In this document: in pieces, positions 9,017 through 17,618 of the stretch
How the letters are laid out: each line of letters opens with the position of its first letter
Position numbering within the stretch: the stretch's first letter is position 1
Assembly (NCBI RefSeq): GCF_001423945.1
Contig: NZ_LMPU01000013.1
Location: 124,001 to 188,000, forward strand
Source: Pedobacter sp. Leaf194
GTDB taxonomy: Bacteria; Bacteroidota; Bacteroidia; Sphingobacteriales; Sphingobacteriaceae
DNA length: 64,000 nt
Direction of reading: 5' to 3'
Notes under the pieces: model-generated
The model's input: the letters and a program-made list of their open reading frames with translations, nothing else
The model's database searches: none
Told to the model about the DNA's origin: nothing
Made by a program: the position numbers and the translations under genes

Positions 9017-9898
9017 ATGAGTAAAGAAAACATCTCAATTGTTGTAGCCAGTGATAACCATTACGCAATACTAATTGCCGCGTTGTTAAAATCTATCGAC
9101 CTAAATCATAAAACACCGGAGCATATAGATTTCCATATCATTGATGACGGAATATCAAAAAGTTTCAGAAAAAAGCTTGAATCGATCGTAGACCCTGCAC
9201 GCGTAACCATCAAGTGGTTTTTAAGCAAAGCAATTGTGCCATCACATATCACCATCCCTGTAGATAATTCGGCATTTCCATTAACCGCTTACATGCGGGT
9301 ATTTTCGCCCTATGTAATCGACGAAGATGTAGAGAAATTAATTTACCTTGATGTTGACACAATTGTTCAAGACGATATCTCTAAATTATGGAATGTATCC
9401 TTAGGTGAATATACCGTTGCAGCTGCGCAAGATGTTGGTAAAACAGTAGACTGCGAGTGGGGCGGGATCGCCAATTATGCTGAGCTCGGCCTTACGGCAG
9501 ATACTAAATATTTCAATTCCGGAGTTTTGGTAATAAACCCAAAGAAGTGGAAAGTAGAGGGCATTTCGGAAAAAGTGATTGATGCCTTGCGGATTCACAA
9601 AAAGTATGTTCAGTTAGCTGATCAATATGGTTTAAACGTCGTACTCGCCAATAAATGGCTGCAACTTGATCCAAAATGGAACTGGTTTGCTTTCAATGAG
9701 AATGACAGTCCATCATTAGTTCATTTCTTAGATATTAAACCGATCTTTAATACCTACAATTCGAAGCCAGTATATAAAGATGAATTCTTCAGGTACTTGA
9801 CTTTAACACCATGGAAAAATTTTAAACCGATAAGTGGCAACAACCGATACATACGAAAGATTTTTAATAAATTGAAAAAGATGCTCCTTAAGATCTGA
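9017..9898 (+). CDS. Family 8 glycosyltransferase (LgtC-like)
   Basis: Retaining GT8 galactosyl- or glucosyltransferase of the LgtC/RfaJ type. Motifs: ISIVVASDNHYAILIAALLKS at the N-terminus (donor base binding), YLDVDTIVQDDI with the DxD metal site near residue 115, and YFNSGVLVINPKKW, the conserved acceptor-side NSGV segment. The tail (last 20 residues) is lysine-rich, consistent with peripheral membrane binding. No membrane helix. It probably shares a transcript with the flippase; a terminator-like hairpin follows about 80 bases after its stop. Confidence 0.88.
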   Translation: MSKENISIVVASDNHYAILIAALLKSIDLNHKTPEHIDFHIIDDGISKSFRKKLESIVDPARVTIKWFLSKAIVPSHITIPVDNSAFPLTAYMRVFSPYVIDEDVEKLIYLDVDTIVQDDISKLWNVSLGEYTVAAAQDVGKTVDCEWGGIANYAELGLTADTKYFNSGVLVINPKKWKVEGISEKVIDALRIHKKYVQLADQYGLNVVLANKWLQLDPKWNWFAFNENDSPSLVHFLDIKPIFNTYNSKPVYKDEFFRYLTLTPWKNFKPISGNNRYIRKIFNKLKKMLLKI

Positions 9899-9976
9899 TT
9901 AAACAAGATCCACTTATTTTTTGGAACAAACGCAACACTGCTACTTAAGTCATAAGCCTCGAATCACAAGAGGATA

Positions 9977-10010
9977 ATTACACTAAGCCCAATAGGGCTT
10001 TAGTGTGATT
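9977..10010 (+). terminator. Hairpin terminator after the GT8 gene
   Basis: An inverted repeat of about 15 pairs: the arm from 9977 (AATTACACTAAGCCC) pairs with the arm ending at 10010 around an AATA loop, with one bulged base and one mismatch. The 3' side is followed by a weak T-rich stretch (GATTGTTTG). The position, about 80 bases past the GT8 stop and just before a decayed gene, fits an intrinsic terminator. Confidence 0.6.
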
Positions 10011-10512
10011 GTTTGTCAACTGCGCAACGGTTTTGATTGACATTGTCAATATCAGGGGCGAGCGAAAAGTATTGTATGAAAACTTTAACGTTCTAAGGGA
10101 TTTCAACTCCAATGAATCAGCGCCACTGAACAACACCTTGTTTGTGGTAGCGGTTGCATCCATAGATCGGCTAACCTGGCTGGTTAAGGTGGTGATCCCA
10201 GAAATCAGCCCGGACGTGCAATTGAATAAGCCAAAAGGCGCTACCCATTACAAAATTACTGCAGGTGCTGCATTAGTTATTCTTGATCATGCAGTAGGAA
10301 TAGAGATAATTGTGACCAGTGAGTCCGATGCATTTCCCAACAACAGTGCCACTCCAGGCTTCACGTTGAACAACACCCTGGCGCCAAACGCACTGGCACC
10401 TATTCTGTTGGTGTTTGGCGTGAGCTTCTATCAGGAGGTTAACTCCGGCTACTATTCACTAAACAACTGAGCTTTTAATTGCTTAAGTGTAACTGCAATT
10501 AGCATGGCCTAA
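10009..10512 (+). pseudogene. Decayed C-terminal fragment of a Bacteroidota hypothetical protein
   Basis: The plus frame from 10009 is open for 153 codons and reads like the C-terminal two thirds of a conserved hypothetical family that I recall from Bacteroidota genomes, with landmarks APLNNTLF, a KGATHYKITAGAA segment, FGVSFYQEVNSGYYSLNN. In that family the end continues as a NGAFNAL-like motif. Here the frame meets TGA at 10468-10470 exactly where a glycine codon (GGA) would be expected, and downstream codons continue in frame as AFNCLSVTAIS until TAA at 10510-10512. The N-terminal part is missing: the hairpin at 9977-10010 directly abuts it and there is no ATG. This combination indicates a truncated gene with a nonsense mutation. 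The family identification is from memory, not a search; no function is known to me. Confidence 0.55.
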
Positions 10513-10571
10513 AAGGCCCGCAGGCATGAGGTGCTAACTTCAATTGTAAATTGTTTGGAAGAACTCACTAC

Positions 10572-11876
10572 CTACAGCAATGCACCTATACCTGTTATCT
10601 TTGAAAGAAAGCTTTCCAGATCGGTTACCGCATCTTGCTGTGAGGCAACATACTTGTTGTTTTGTTCCAATGTTATCTTGGTGTCGCTCATATTATTGAT
10701 CATGTTTGCAATAGGCAACCCGTTGTGATAGAGTTCGAACCCAAGGTTATTATAATATTGGAGTGTACCTCCATAATTGTAAAGATCTAAAATTTCCCCT
10801 TCCCAGTCTTTTGATGTATTCATCCGGCCGACTGTATTGTTGTAAACTTTGGCATTAACATAGGTCGTTTTACCAGGATAGATATTCCTATCGAATCCCT
10901 GAATTTCGAAGCCCCCGTATTTTCTGGTGTTGTAACAAATGTTATCATAAATCTCGACTGTTACTGGACTAGACCCACGGGAATAAACCCACATCCTTAT
11001 TGCATTACCTTGATAGTTCGTTAATTTGTTATGATGAAACGTTCCATTTCCTTGCATGTAGAAAACACCATTGTGATTATTGTTTGACATGTTGACATTG
11101 TTAACAACATTGTGGTGTACATTATAATCCTGAATATTGCCGAATACGCATAGTGCACCAGCATTGGTGTTTTGGAACTGGTTGTAAGCTATCTCTACAT
11201 CTTTGAATAAGCCCATATCCTGAGAATTATCTTTATTTAGGGAGCCATTAAATACAATTGCACCTGTATTATCGAATAAACAGTTAATAACTTTGAACCG
11301 CTCATTTCTTGTATTTTCTCCGCCGTCGTAGGCCAAGTCGCCATTACTTCTTTCCCCTGCAATGCAATAATCGGCAACATTCCTAAAGCTTAAGCTTTTT
11401 AAGGTTACACCAAAAATTCTTTTGTTCATTTTTATGGCCCTAAAAGGGATATTCTCGAACGAAAAGCCATACTTGATGCCTATATCATTGTCTCCAGATA
11501 TGGAAACATTTATAATGTTGTCTGTCTCTAACCCATCGGTAATCACAACCTGGCCATTGTTTTTAATGTTGATTGGAGCATCTAATGTTCCAGAGAGGTT
11601 TTTGATGTAAATAGTTTTATAAGTGCCTGCTTTAATTCTAACTAATTTAATACGAGTGAAATCAAGGCTGGCGCCATCAATAGTAAGATTTCCACTGCCT
11701 GTGCCAACTTCATAAGCCGGTATTACTGCCGTGGGGGTCGTAGAAGTTGGGGGCGTAATTGGAATAATAGGAGCAACGGCAATTTGCTCTGGAGAATTAT
11801 CATTTTTCTTGCAGGAACTCATCCCAATGAGTGTGCACAAGAAGATTTTAGAATACATTCTTAGGTTTCTTTTCAT
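10572..11876 (-). CDS. Right-handed beta-helix lipoprotein
   Basis: Predicted surface or periplasmic lipoprotein. Residues 1-22 form a lipoprotein signal ending in IGMSSC, with the Cys as lipidation site followed by KKNDN. A proline/threonine-rich linker follows (about 35-55). The rest (about 60-430) has the repeating short beta-strand pattern of right-handed parallel beta-helix proteins, with asparagine ladders: KNNGQVVITDG, NVHHN-type repeats such as DYNVHHNVVNNVNMSNNNHNG and YNNTVGRMNTS. Proteins with this fold often cleave or modify acidic polysaccharides (lyases, epimerases, hydrolases), but no catalytic residues can be assigned here. In an exopolysaccharide locus it could trim or modify the polymer. 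It stands alone on the minus strand between the pseudogene and a divergent oxidoreductase operon. Confidence 0.75.
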   Translation of the reverse strand: MKRNLRMYSKIFLCTLIGMSSCKKNDNSPEQIAVAPIIPITPPTSTTPTAVIPAYEVGTGSGNLTIDGASLDFTRIKLVRIKAGTYKTIYIKNLSGTLDAPINIKNNGQVVITDGLETDNIINVSISGDNDIGIKYGFSFENIPFRAIKMNKRIFGVTLKSLSFRNVADYCIAGERSNGDLAYDGGENTRNERFKVINCLFDNTGAIVFNGSLNKDNSQDMGLFKDVEIAYNQFQNTNAGALCVFGNIQDYNVHHNVVNNVNMSNNNHNGVFYMQGNGTFHHNKLTNYQGNAIRMWVYSRGSSPVTVEIYDNICYNTRKYGGFEIQGFDRNIYPGKTTYVNAKVYNNTVGRMNTSKDWEGEILDLYNYGGTLQYYNNLGFELYHNGLPIANMINNMSDTKITLEQNNKYVASQQDAVTDLESFLSKITGIGALL

Positions 11877-12335
11877 TAATTAAACTCGTAGCGCTTTAGG
11901 TAAATTTGTTTAACTTCTCTAACGACAATATTATGTATAAATACATATAAACTTTCTAAATTGAAAATCGCAATTATGCTAAGTATATGGAAAAGCGGGC
12001 TTATGAGTGCCGGTTAGCAGTATTCCTGTGAACTCTTTTTTAAAATTGTTTCGTGAAAAGTCATTTTATGACTATTATATGACGATTTGAAAAGCTGCCT
12101 TGGAAGCCTTCTAATCGTATAAATTAAACCGTAAATGATTTGTGTATCACATTTCTTACCAAGTTTTGTATGACTAGTCATTCAATACACTCAATTTTAG
12201 GATGAATTCTATTCATTAAGTAAGTCTATTTAAACCTTATCAAAACATCAGTCCAGTCGAACAATTTCTTAACGTATTTATACCTTCAGATACTACGCTT
12301 ATTTTCATATATTAGCGACAAAATTGTATTTGTTG
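11877..12335. other. Divergent intergenic region, 459 bp
   Basis: Non-coding region between the beta-helix lipoprotein and the GMC oxidoreductase operon, expected to hold promoters for both. At 11932-11947 there is a short inverted repeat (TATGTAT, AA spacer, ATACATA) about 55 bases upstream of the lipoprotein start, a possible operator. I see no clear promoter consensus and no ORF worth reporting. Confidence 0.45.
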
Positions 12336-12908
12336 ATGAACAGGAGGTCGTATCTTAAAAGTTTAGCTTTCATTGGAATTGTTGCATCTTCTATTTCAGG
12401 TTATAAGTGGTATAAACTTAACAAATCAATCAATTTGCAAAGTTTAAAGGAAAAGGAGATGCTTATAGCAGAAATTGCGGAGCTGATAATTCCACAAACT
12501 GAAACGCCGGGAGCAAAGTCAGCCGGTGTGCATAAATATATTATCGATGTTATAACAAATTGTACGACTAAAAATGTTCAGAATCACTTCGTTGATGGTC
12601 TGAATGATTTTGAACAATTTTCCACATCGAATTACGGTAAACCATTTTTGGAACTTACTGCTAAAGAAAAGGGAAGTATTGTACAGCACTTTTCTGATAA
12701 TGCAAATTATCGTTATCCCATCCTAAATAAAATCAATAATAAGTTTTTTGGTGAAAGTTTTTTTTCAAAGTTTAGGAACCTTACTATAGAAGGCTATTGC
12801 GGCTCGAGATTGGGTGCGACAGAGGGTCTTGCATACGATTACATACCAGGAACTTTCAAAGCCTGTATTTCAATTCAAGCTAACCAGAAATCCTGGGCTA
12901 CTAAATAA
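12336..12908 (+). CDS. Gluconate 2-dehydrogenase subunit 3-like protein (small subunit of GMC oxidoreductase)
   Basis: Small subunit of the gluconate-2-dehydrogenase subunit 3 family, which pairs with FAD-dependent GMC dehydrogenases and carries the Tat export signal for the complex. The preferred start is the ATG at 12336, giving MNRRSYLKSLAFIGIV, a twin-arginine motif followed by a hydrophobic stretch; a TTG at 12324 in the same frame is less plausible. The family body follows: LIAEIAELIIPQTETPGAKSAGV, the conserved segment with IIPxTxTPGA, and near the end EGYCGSRLGATEGLAYDYIPG, matching the usual GYxxS...G..YxxxPG ending. It lies 3 bases before the GMC catalytic gene, so the two are co-translated. 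The physiological substrate is unknown. Confidence 0.8.
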   Translation: MNRRSYLKSLAFIGIVASSISGYKWYKLNKSINLQSLKEKEMLIAEIAELIIPQTETPGAKSAGVHKYIIDVITNCTTKNVQNHFVDGLNDFEQFSTSNYGKPFLELTAKEKGSIVQHFSDNANYRYPILNKINNKFFGESFFSKFRNLTIEGYCGSRLGATEGLAYDYIPGTFKACISIQANQKSWATK

Positions 12909-12911
12909 GTT

Positions 12912-14606
12912 ATGTTCATTAACAGAAATATAGATGGAGGGACCTACGATGCCATCGTAATCGGTTCTGGAATTAGTGGTGGATGGGCAGCTATGGAGCT
13001 TTGCAAGAAGGGATTGAAAACCTTGTTACTGGAAAGAGGACGTGATGTAAAGCATATCGTTGATTATCCCACAGCAACGCTTAATCCCTGGGATTTTAAA
13101 TTTGGTATGAACAACACCATCGCCGATAATAAATCAGATCCTGTTCAAAGCGGCGCATATAATCCAGGTTCAAAGCATTTCTATATTAGAGATGCAGATC
13201 AACCCTATATTCAAGATAAACCCTTTAACTGGTTTCGCGGAAATCAAGTTGGTGGCCGTTCTTTAACCTGGGGCAGGCAATGTTATCGTCTGAGTGATCT
13301 CGATTTCGAAGCCAATATAAAGGAAAGCGTTGCAGTGGATTGGCCAGTTCGATATAAGGATTTAGCGCCTTGGTATAGTTATGTAGAATCTCATATCGGC
13401 GTAAGTGGACAGCGTGAAAACCTAAAGCACCTGCCCGATGGTGAGTTTTTAAGTCCAATGGAACTCAATTGTATTGAGAAACACCTGGCACAAAGCATAA
13501 AAAAAAATGATCAAAACAGATTGCTCACGATTGCAAGAGTGGCCAATTTGACAAGAGGGTGGGATAGCCGTGGGCCTTGTCAAAATCGTAATCTGTGTGA
13601 ACGGGGATGTCCCTTCGGTGGTTATTTCAGTAGCAATAGTTCAACAATCCCTGCAGCAATGGCTACTGGGAACTTAACTTTGAGGCCACATTCAATTGTT
13701 ACCGAAGTGCTTTACGACGAGCAGAAGAAAAAAGCTAAAGGGGTAAGAATTATAGACGCCTTAACCAATGAGGTTTTAGAATTCAATTCCAAGATTGTTT
13801 TTATAAATGCATCTACAATAGCCACAGCTTCCATTCTTCTCAATTCAACCTCAAACAGATTTCCCAACGGCCTTGGCAATGATAGTGAACAAGTTGGCCA
13901 TAATTTAATGGATCACCATTCATCAGCCGGAGCAAGCGGCGCACATGATGGCTATTCGGATTTGTATTATAAAGGGAGAAGACCTTGTGGTTTTTTGATT
14001 CCCAGATTCAGAAACCTGTCTGATTCCGAAAGTCACGCTTTCAAACGAGGTTACAACATACAAGGACACGGAGAACGCGAAGAATGGGGTGATAAGTCGG
14101 GGCATCTAACCGGAATTGGGAAGGATTTCAAAGACAAGTTAACCACTCCTGGGTCCTGGACCGTCTGGATGGCTGGCTGGGGCGAGTGTTTGCCGTACTA
14201 TGAGAATATGGTATCCCTTGATAATTCGACTAAAGACAAATGGGGACAACCACTTATTAAAATTAATTTTTCGTTTAAGAACAATGAAAGCGATATGATG
14301 AATGATATCAAAGAAACCTCTGTGCAAATGCTCGAGCAGGCTGGTTTCAGAAATGTAATTGGTTTTAATTACAATAAACCGGGGGGGGCTACAGTGCATG
14401 AAATGGGAACTGCTAGGATGGGCAGAGACGCTAAAACTTCTGTGTTGAATGCCTACAACCAAATGCACAATGTATCAAACGTTTTTATATCTGATGGGAG
14501 CTTCATGACTTCTTCAGCCTGCCAAAATCCGTCGTTAACTTATATGGCATTTACCGCGAGAGCTTGTGCTTATGCTGTAAATGAGCTCAAAAAAGGAAAG
14601 ATTTAA
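12912..14606 (+). CDS. GMC-family FAD-dependent oxidoreductase (catalytic subunit)
   Basis: Glucose-methanol-choline family dehydrogenase, 564 residues. The N-terminal FAD site reads AIVIGSGISGGWAAMELCKKG then LLLERG. NQVGGRSLTWGRQCYRL corresponds to the second FAD-contact region. A cysteine cluster CQNRNLCERGCP (about residues 221-231) resembles the 3Fe-4S ligand motif known from bacterial FAD glucose dehydrogenase (C-x4-C-x3-CP). The C-terminal catalytic region has HEMGTARMG with His about 496 and CQNPSLTYMAF with the paired Asn. It has no signal of its own and is probably exported with its twin-arginine small subunit. Oxidation of a sugar or sugar-linked intermediate is inferred. An 8-G run at 14381-14388 interrupts otherwise AT-rich coding sequence and could be prone to slippage. 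Confidence 0.87.
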   Translation: MFINRNIDGGTYDAIVIGSGISGGWAAMELCKKGLKTLLLERGRDVKHIVDYPTATLNPWDFKFGMNNTIADNKSDPVQSGAYNPGSKHFYIRDADQPYIQDKPFNWFRGNQVGGRSLTWGRQCYRLSDLDFEANIKESVAVDWPVRYKDLAPWYSYVESHIGVSGQRENLKHLPDGEFLSPMELNCIEKHLAQSIKKNDQNRLLTIARVANLTRGWDSRGPCQNRNLCERGCPFGGYFSSNSSTIPAAMATGNLTLRPHSIVTEVLYDEQKKKAKGVRIIDALTNEVLEFNSKIVFINASTIATASILLNSTSNRFPNGLGNDSEQVGHNLMDHHSSAGASGAHDGYSDLYYKGRRPCGFLIPRFRNLSDSESHAFKRGYNIQGHGEREEWGDKSGHLTGIGKDFKDKLTTPGSWTVWMAGWGECLPYYENMVSLDNSTKDKWGQPLIKINFSFKNNESDMMNDIKETSVQMLEQAGFRNVIGFNYNKPGGATVHEMGTARMGRDAKTSVLNAYNQMHNVSNVFISDGSFMTSSACQNPSLTYMAFTARACAYAVNELKKGKI

Positions 14607-14626
14607 TTGCACTAAAATACGATTGA

Positions 14627-15616
14627 ATGAATCAAAAGAATTTGGTGTTGCTTGCCTACGGTCGTGAAACGGAATATTATAGAGCAATATTTTGTGTTTT
14701 GAGCTTCATTGCATGGGTTGATGATCCGAAACGCGTCCGTATTATTATTTATACCGATAAACCTGCCTCCTTCGAGCCCTATTTAAAAGGGCTGGAAATA
14801 ACGTATTACCTGTTAACGCCCGAATTACTTGAAGATATGCTTGCGGGCACTGGCTTTCTCCACAGAAGAAAAGTTGCGGTAATCGATTTAACTTTCAAAA
14901 ATTTTCCAGAGAGTGATCTTTTATTTGTTGATTCTGATACCTTCTTTATTGCAAATCCGAAAGCAATCCTGAATGGATTTGCGCCTGGAAAAAGTTTTAT
15001 GCATAAAAGGGAATATGATTTTAAGACTGGCCTCGAATTATTTAGTTCCTTCAAGCAAGGCGACTATACAGAGGCGTTTATAAAGTTCATAACCAGTAGG
15101 TCGTTTAAAATCGGAGGCATTGTTGAGAACTTCACCGAAACTGATTATAGCTGGAATTCTGGCGTTTTGGGTTTGAATAAGGGATTTTGTAAACTGATGC
15201 CAGATGTATTTATACTGACTGACCGATTTTATTCCAATTCGAAATGGTTTGTTAGTGAGCAGCTCGCTTTTTCGTTAATACTCCAGAAGCGAACAGAAAT
15301 CAGGGCGACAGATGAATTTATTCTGCATTATTGGGGGAACAGACAAAAAATACTTGTGGATAATTTAATTCGTAATTTTCTCCTGGACACCAGAATTGAA
15401 ACAATACAGGAAGAAAGCCGAATAAAATCAACCATCGCAACTTTTAAAAAAAAGGTGAGTATAGATGTTGTAATGGAACAAATCGAGATCGCACTTAAAG
15501 CTAATGATAAGGCATACGTGGCGAAAAAAATAGCGCTCCTAATTTTAAAAAACCCTTTTAGTCGGTACGCTTACATACAAATCCTCGAAGCGTTAAGAAT
15601 CAGTTTCTCATCGTAA
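14627..15616 (+). CDS. Putative GT-A-fold glycosyltransferase
   Basis: I recognise a nucleotide-diphospho-sugar transferase-like fold but not a named family. The N-terminus LVLLAYGRETEYYRAIFCVLSFIAW and RIIIYTDKPASFEPYL resemble GT8/GT77-like enzymes, and DLLFVDSDTFFIANP carries a DSD motif suited to metal and nucleotide-sugar binding. YSWNSGVLGLNKGF matches the acceptor-side NSGV segment of GT8-type enzymes. The C-terminal 80 residues are helical and basic, ending in a region that may pack on the membrane. It follows the GMC gene by 20 bases and probably shares its operon, linking the oxidoreductase to glycan assembly. Confidence 0.7.
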   Translation: MNQKNLVLLAYGRETEYYRAIFCVLSFIAWVDDPKRVRIIIYTDKPASFEPYLKGLEITYYLLTPELLEDMLAGTGFLHRRKVAVIDLTFKNFPESDLLFVDSDTFFIANPKAILNGFAPGKSFMHKREYDFKTGLELFSSFKQGDYTEAFIKFITSRSFKIGGIVENFTETDYSWNSGVLGLNKGFCKLMPDVFILTDRFYSNSKWFVSEQLAFSLILQKRTEIRATDEFILHYWGNRQKILVDNLIRNFLLDTRIETIQEESRIKSTIATFKKKVSIDVVMEQIEIALKANDKAYVAKKIALLILKNPFSRYAYIQILEALRISFSS

Positions 15617-15739
15617 AATAACTTACGTTGCTGAAACGGGCTGTCCAATTTATGGGCCTGATTTACCTACTCGGTTTTTAGACGCTTTTAGTTAATAAGT
15701 AGTAACACATAGTATTGTTTATTTCAAGCATCAACCTAT

Positions 15740-16174
15740 CTATGGCCAATTATTTACACCAATTTTAGGAAGCAATATATACGAATATGGATTGGCTATC
15801 GGGCTCTTGTAAGGATCGAAGATTCCAATGTAATTTACCGGCTTTGACACATCCATCTGATTTAGGAAAAAATCAGTTGATAGCAGGTAATAGCGCAAGA
15901 GGTCATTAATGTTGTTGGAGTTGTTCGAGTCACTCCTGCTATAATATAAAACTTTCCATTTTACATTAGCCATCACATTATTTGATCCATTCTTAAAATA
16001 ATCCTTAATGTAATTACTTACTCCTGCTTTATCTAATTTCAAGTAGGATAGTTCTTTTTCGATGAGCCTGGCTGCGTACCTTTTAATACCAGGCGATACA
16101 AAATAAAGCGAAGGGGGGATGGTAACCATGCCAACCAATACGCCAGATAACAACAAAAAGCTTCGTCTTTCCAT
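15740..16174 (-). CDS. Small twin-arginine partner of a GMC oxidoreductase
   Basis: 144-residue protein beginning MERRSFLLLSGVLVGMV, a twin-arginine motif followed by a hydrophobic segment, so it is likely exported by Tat or anchored by this helix. The remainder has only weak similarity to gluconate-2-dehydrogenase subunit 3 proteins and no clear motif; the end reads SPIANPYSYILLPKIGVNNWP. The gene starts 2 bases after the stop of the GMC gene and is the last gene of the HAD-UbiA-GMC operon. The role as small subunit is inferred from the signal, size and position. A second GMC/small-subunit pair with opposite gene order sits at 12336-14606. Confidence 0.6.
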   Translation of the reverse strand: MERRSFLLLSGVLVGMVTIPPSLYFVSPGIKRYAARLIEKELSYLKLDKAGVSNYIKDYFKNGSNNVMANVKWKVLYYSRSDSNNSNNINDLLRYYLLSTDFFLNQMDVSKPVNYIGIFDPYKSPIANPYSYILLPKIGVNNWP

Positions 16175-16176
16175 AT

Positions 16177-17613
16177 TTAAAACATTTTATCGGCAGCGAA
16201 TAAAGATAAAGCTGACAGCGTTAAGCTCGGGTTGGCGGCACTGTAGGTAGTGAATGAACCAGCGCCCAGCACAAACACATTTCTATATTTATGATGAACG
16301 AGATGTTTATCTACAACGCCTGTTTCTGCATTTGCCGACATTCTCGTTCCGCCGATAATATGCCCTTCGTTTGGAAACGGATCGAGATATTTTAAGCGTT
16401 CAACCGGCAGGCATGATAAAATTTCAGGCAACTGTTTTTTGGCGTTAGCGAAAGCCTTTTCAGCATAATCCGAACGGCCTTCATAATGTACTGCCGGTTT
16501 CAGTTTGTTTGCAGATGTTGTGATGTAATTTTTATCTTCAGGCAAATCTTCAAACACCAAACGAAAACTGGCGATATTGAGCCATTTGTCTTTTTCAAAA
16601 CGGATAAATGGTGCGTTATTAACTTCAATTAAACAGGCTGCATAATCTTTTCTGTGTTTTCCATCGTAGAGCATGTAGCCATTTGCATTTACCCAGGTAC
16701 TTCCGCCGGCATTGCTTAAATTATCCAGATAAATAAGGACCTGAATACCCAATTGTTCGCCAAATCCTTTACCTGTGAATTTATTTGTATCACCAGAGTT
16801 TAATAAAATATTAGTGTTAAAAAATGGATTTGCTCCGAGTGCAATGACATCTCCTTCCACGCTAAAATCTTTATCATCTTTCACGTAGCAAACTTTTCTG
16901 GCTACACCATCAAGGGTTTCCAGTTTATAAACCTGTGCGCCGTAAACAATTTCCACCTGCGGGTTCTGGTAAACCGTCATACCTGAGTTTTCAATGCTGA
17001 ATTTTGCGTCCACCGGGCATGTTCCGCAAGTGCTTGATGCCATGCAGGCATTTCTATTTGCGGTTGCTCTGCTTGCTCTCGCGGTGGGTTGACTTATGTA
17101 CTGATTTCCATATTTCTTGTTCAGGATTTCATCAACCTTAGTAAATTTGTGCGCCGGAAGCGGATACTTGCCCTTCTTCGGAAATGGTGTGGCATCTGGG
17201 CCTGAGATTTGCATAATTTCTTCCGCTTCATCGTAATATGGCTCAATGTCATCATAAGAGATTGGCCAATCCTGAGCAACGCCAAAAAGGGACTGCATTT
17301 TAAAATCAGAGGGCATAAACCTCGGGGTGCAGCCCCACCAGCAGTTCGAACTGCCACCATAACCGGTGGTAAAATGCCAATCTTTTCTAGGGTTAAAATT
17401 TTCTACAAGCGAATCCCATTTTGGTTCGTACTTAACATCTGGTGCACTTTCGCCTCTTCTAACCTTAAGTTTTTCTGCATGGCTATAGAAATACCCCCGC
17501 TCCAAAACCAAAATTTTTTTATTCCCTTTACTTTTAGCCAGATATTTTTGGAGAAAGAATGACGAAGCAAAACCAGTTCCCACAACAATCAAATCATATT
17601 TATCGTTTTTCAT
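16177..17613 (-). CDS. GMC-family FAD-dependent oxidoreductase in the UbiA/HAD operon
   Basis: FAD-dependent GMC oxidoreductase, 478 residues, shorter than its homologue at 12912. The FAD site is DLIVVGTGFASSFFLQKYLA and VLERGYF. A CMASSTCGTCP cluster near residue 191 (C-x5-C-x2-CP) again resembles an iron-sulphur ligand motif. The C-terminal region reads GHIIGGTRMSANAE with His about 418 as catalytic base, and SAANPSLTLSALS with the partner Asn. The start lies 5 bases after the UbiA stop, so the proteins are made together. By analogy with DprE1 it may oxidise a hydroxyl of the polyprenyl-phospho-pentose made by UbiA and HAD. DprE1 is not a GMC protein, so this would be an analogous rather than homologous step, and it is inference. 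Confidence 0.85.
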   Translation of the reverse strand: MKNDKYDLIVVGTGFASSFFLQKYLAKSKGNKKILVLERGYFYSHAEKLKVRRGESAPDVKYEPKWDSLVENFNPRKDWHFTTGYGGSSNCWWGCTPRFMPSDFKMQSLFGVAQDWPISYDDIEPYYDEAEEIMQISGPDATPFPKKGKYPLPAHKFTKVDEILNKKYGNQYISQPTARASRATANRNACMASSTCGTCPVDAKFSIENSGMTVYQNPQVEIVYGAQVYKLETLDGVARKVCYVKDDKDFSVEGDVIALGANPFFNTNILLNSGDTNKFTGKGFGEQLGIQVLIYLDNLSNAGGSTWVNANGYMLYDGKHRKDYAACLIEVNNAPFIRFEKDKWLNIASFRLVFEDLPEDKNYITTSANKLKPAVHYEGRSDYAEKAFANAKKQLPEILSCLPVERLKYLDPFPNEGHIIGGTRMSANAETGVVDKHLVHHKYRNVFVLGAGSFTTYSAANPSLTLSALSLFAADKMF

Positions 17614-17618
17614 CCGTA

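Noticed and set aside
9978-10163. Minus-strand 61-codon frame over the decayed gene
   Set aside because: Its extension is interrupted by stops, while the plus frame matches recognisable family landmarks, so the minus frame is a shadow.
12324-12335. TTG start four codons upstream of the small-subunit ATG
   Set aside because: The ATG at 12336 gives the usual short N-terminus before the twin-arginine motif; the extra residues add nothing recognisable.
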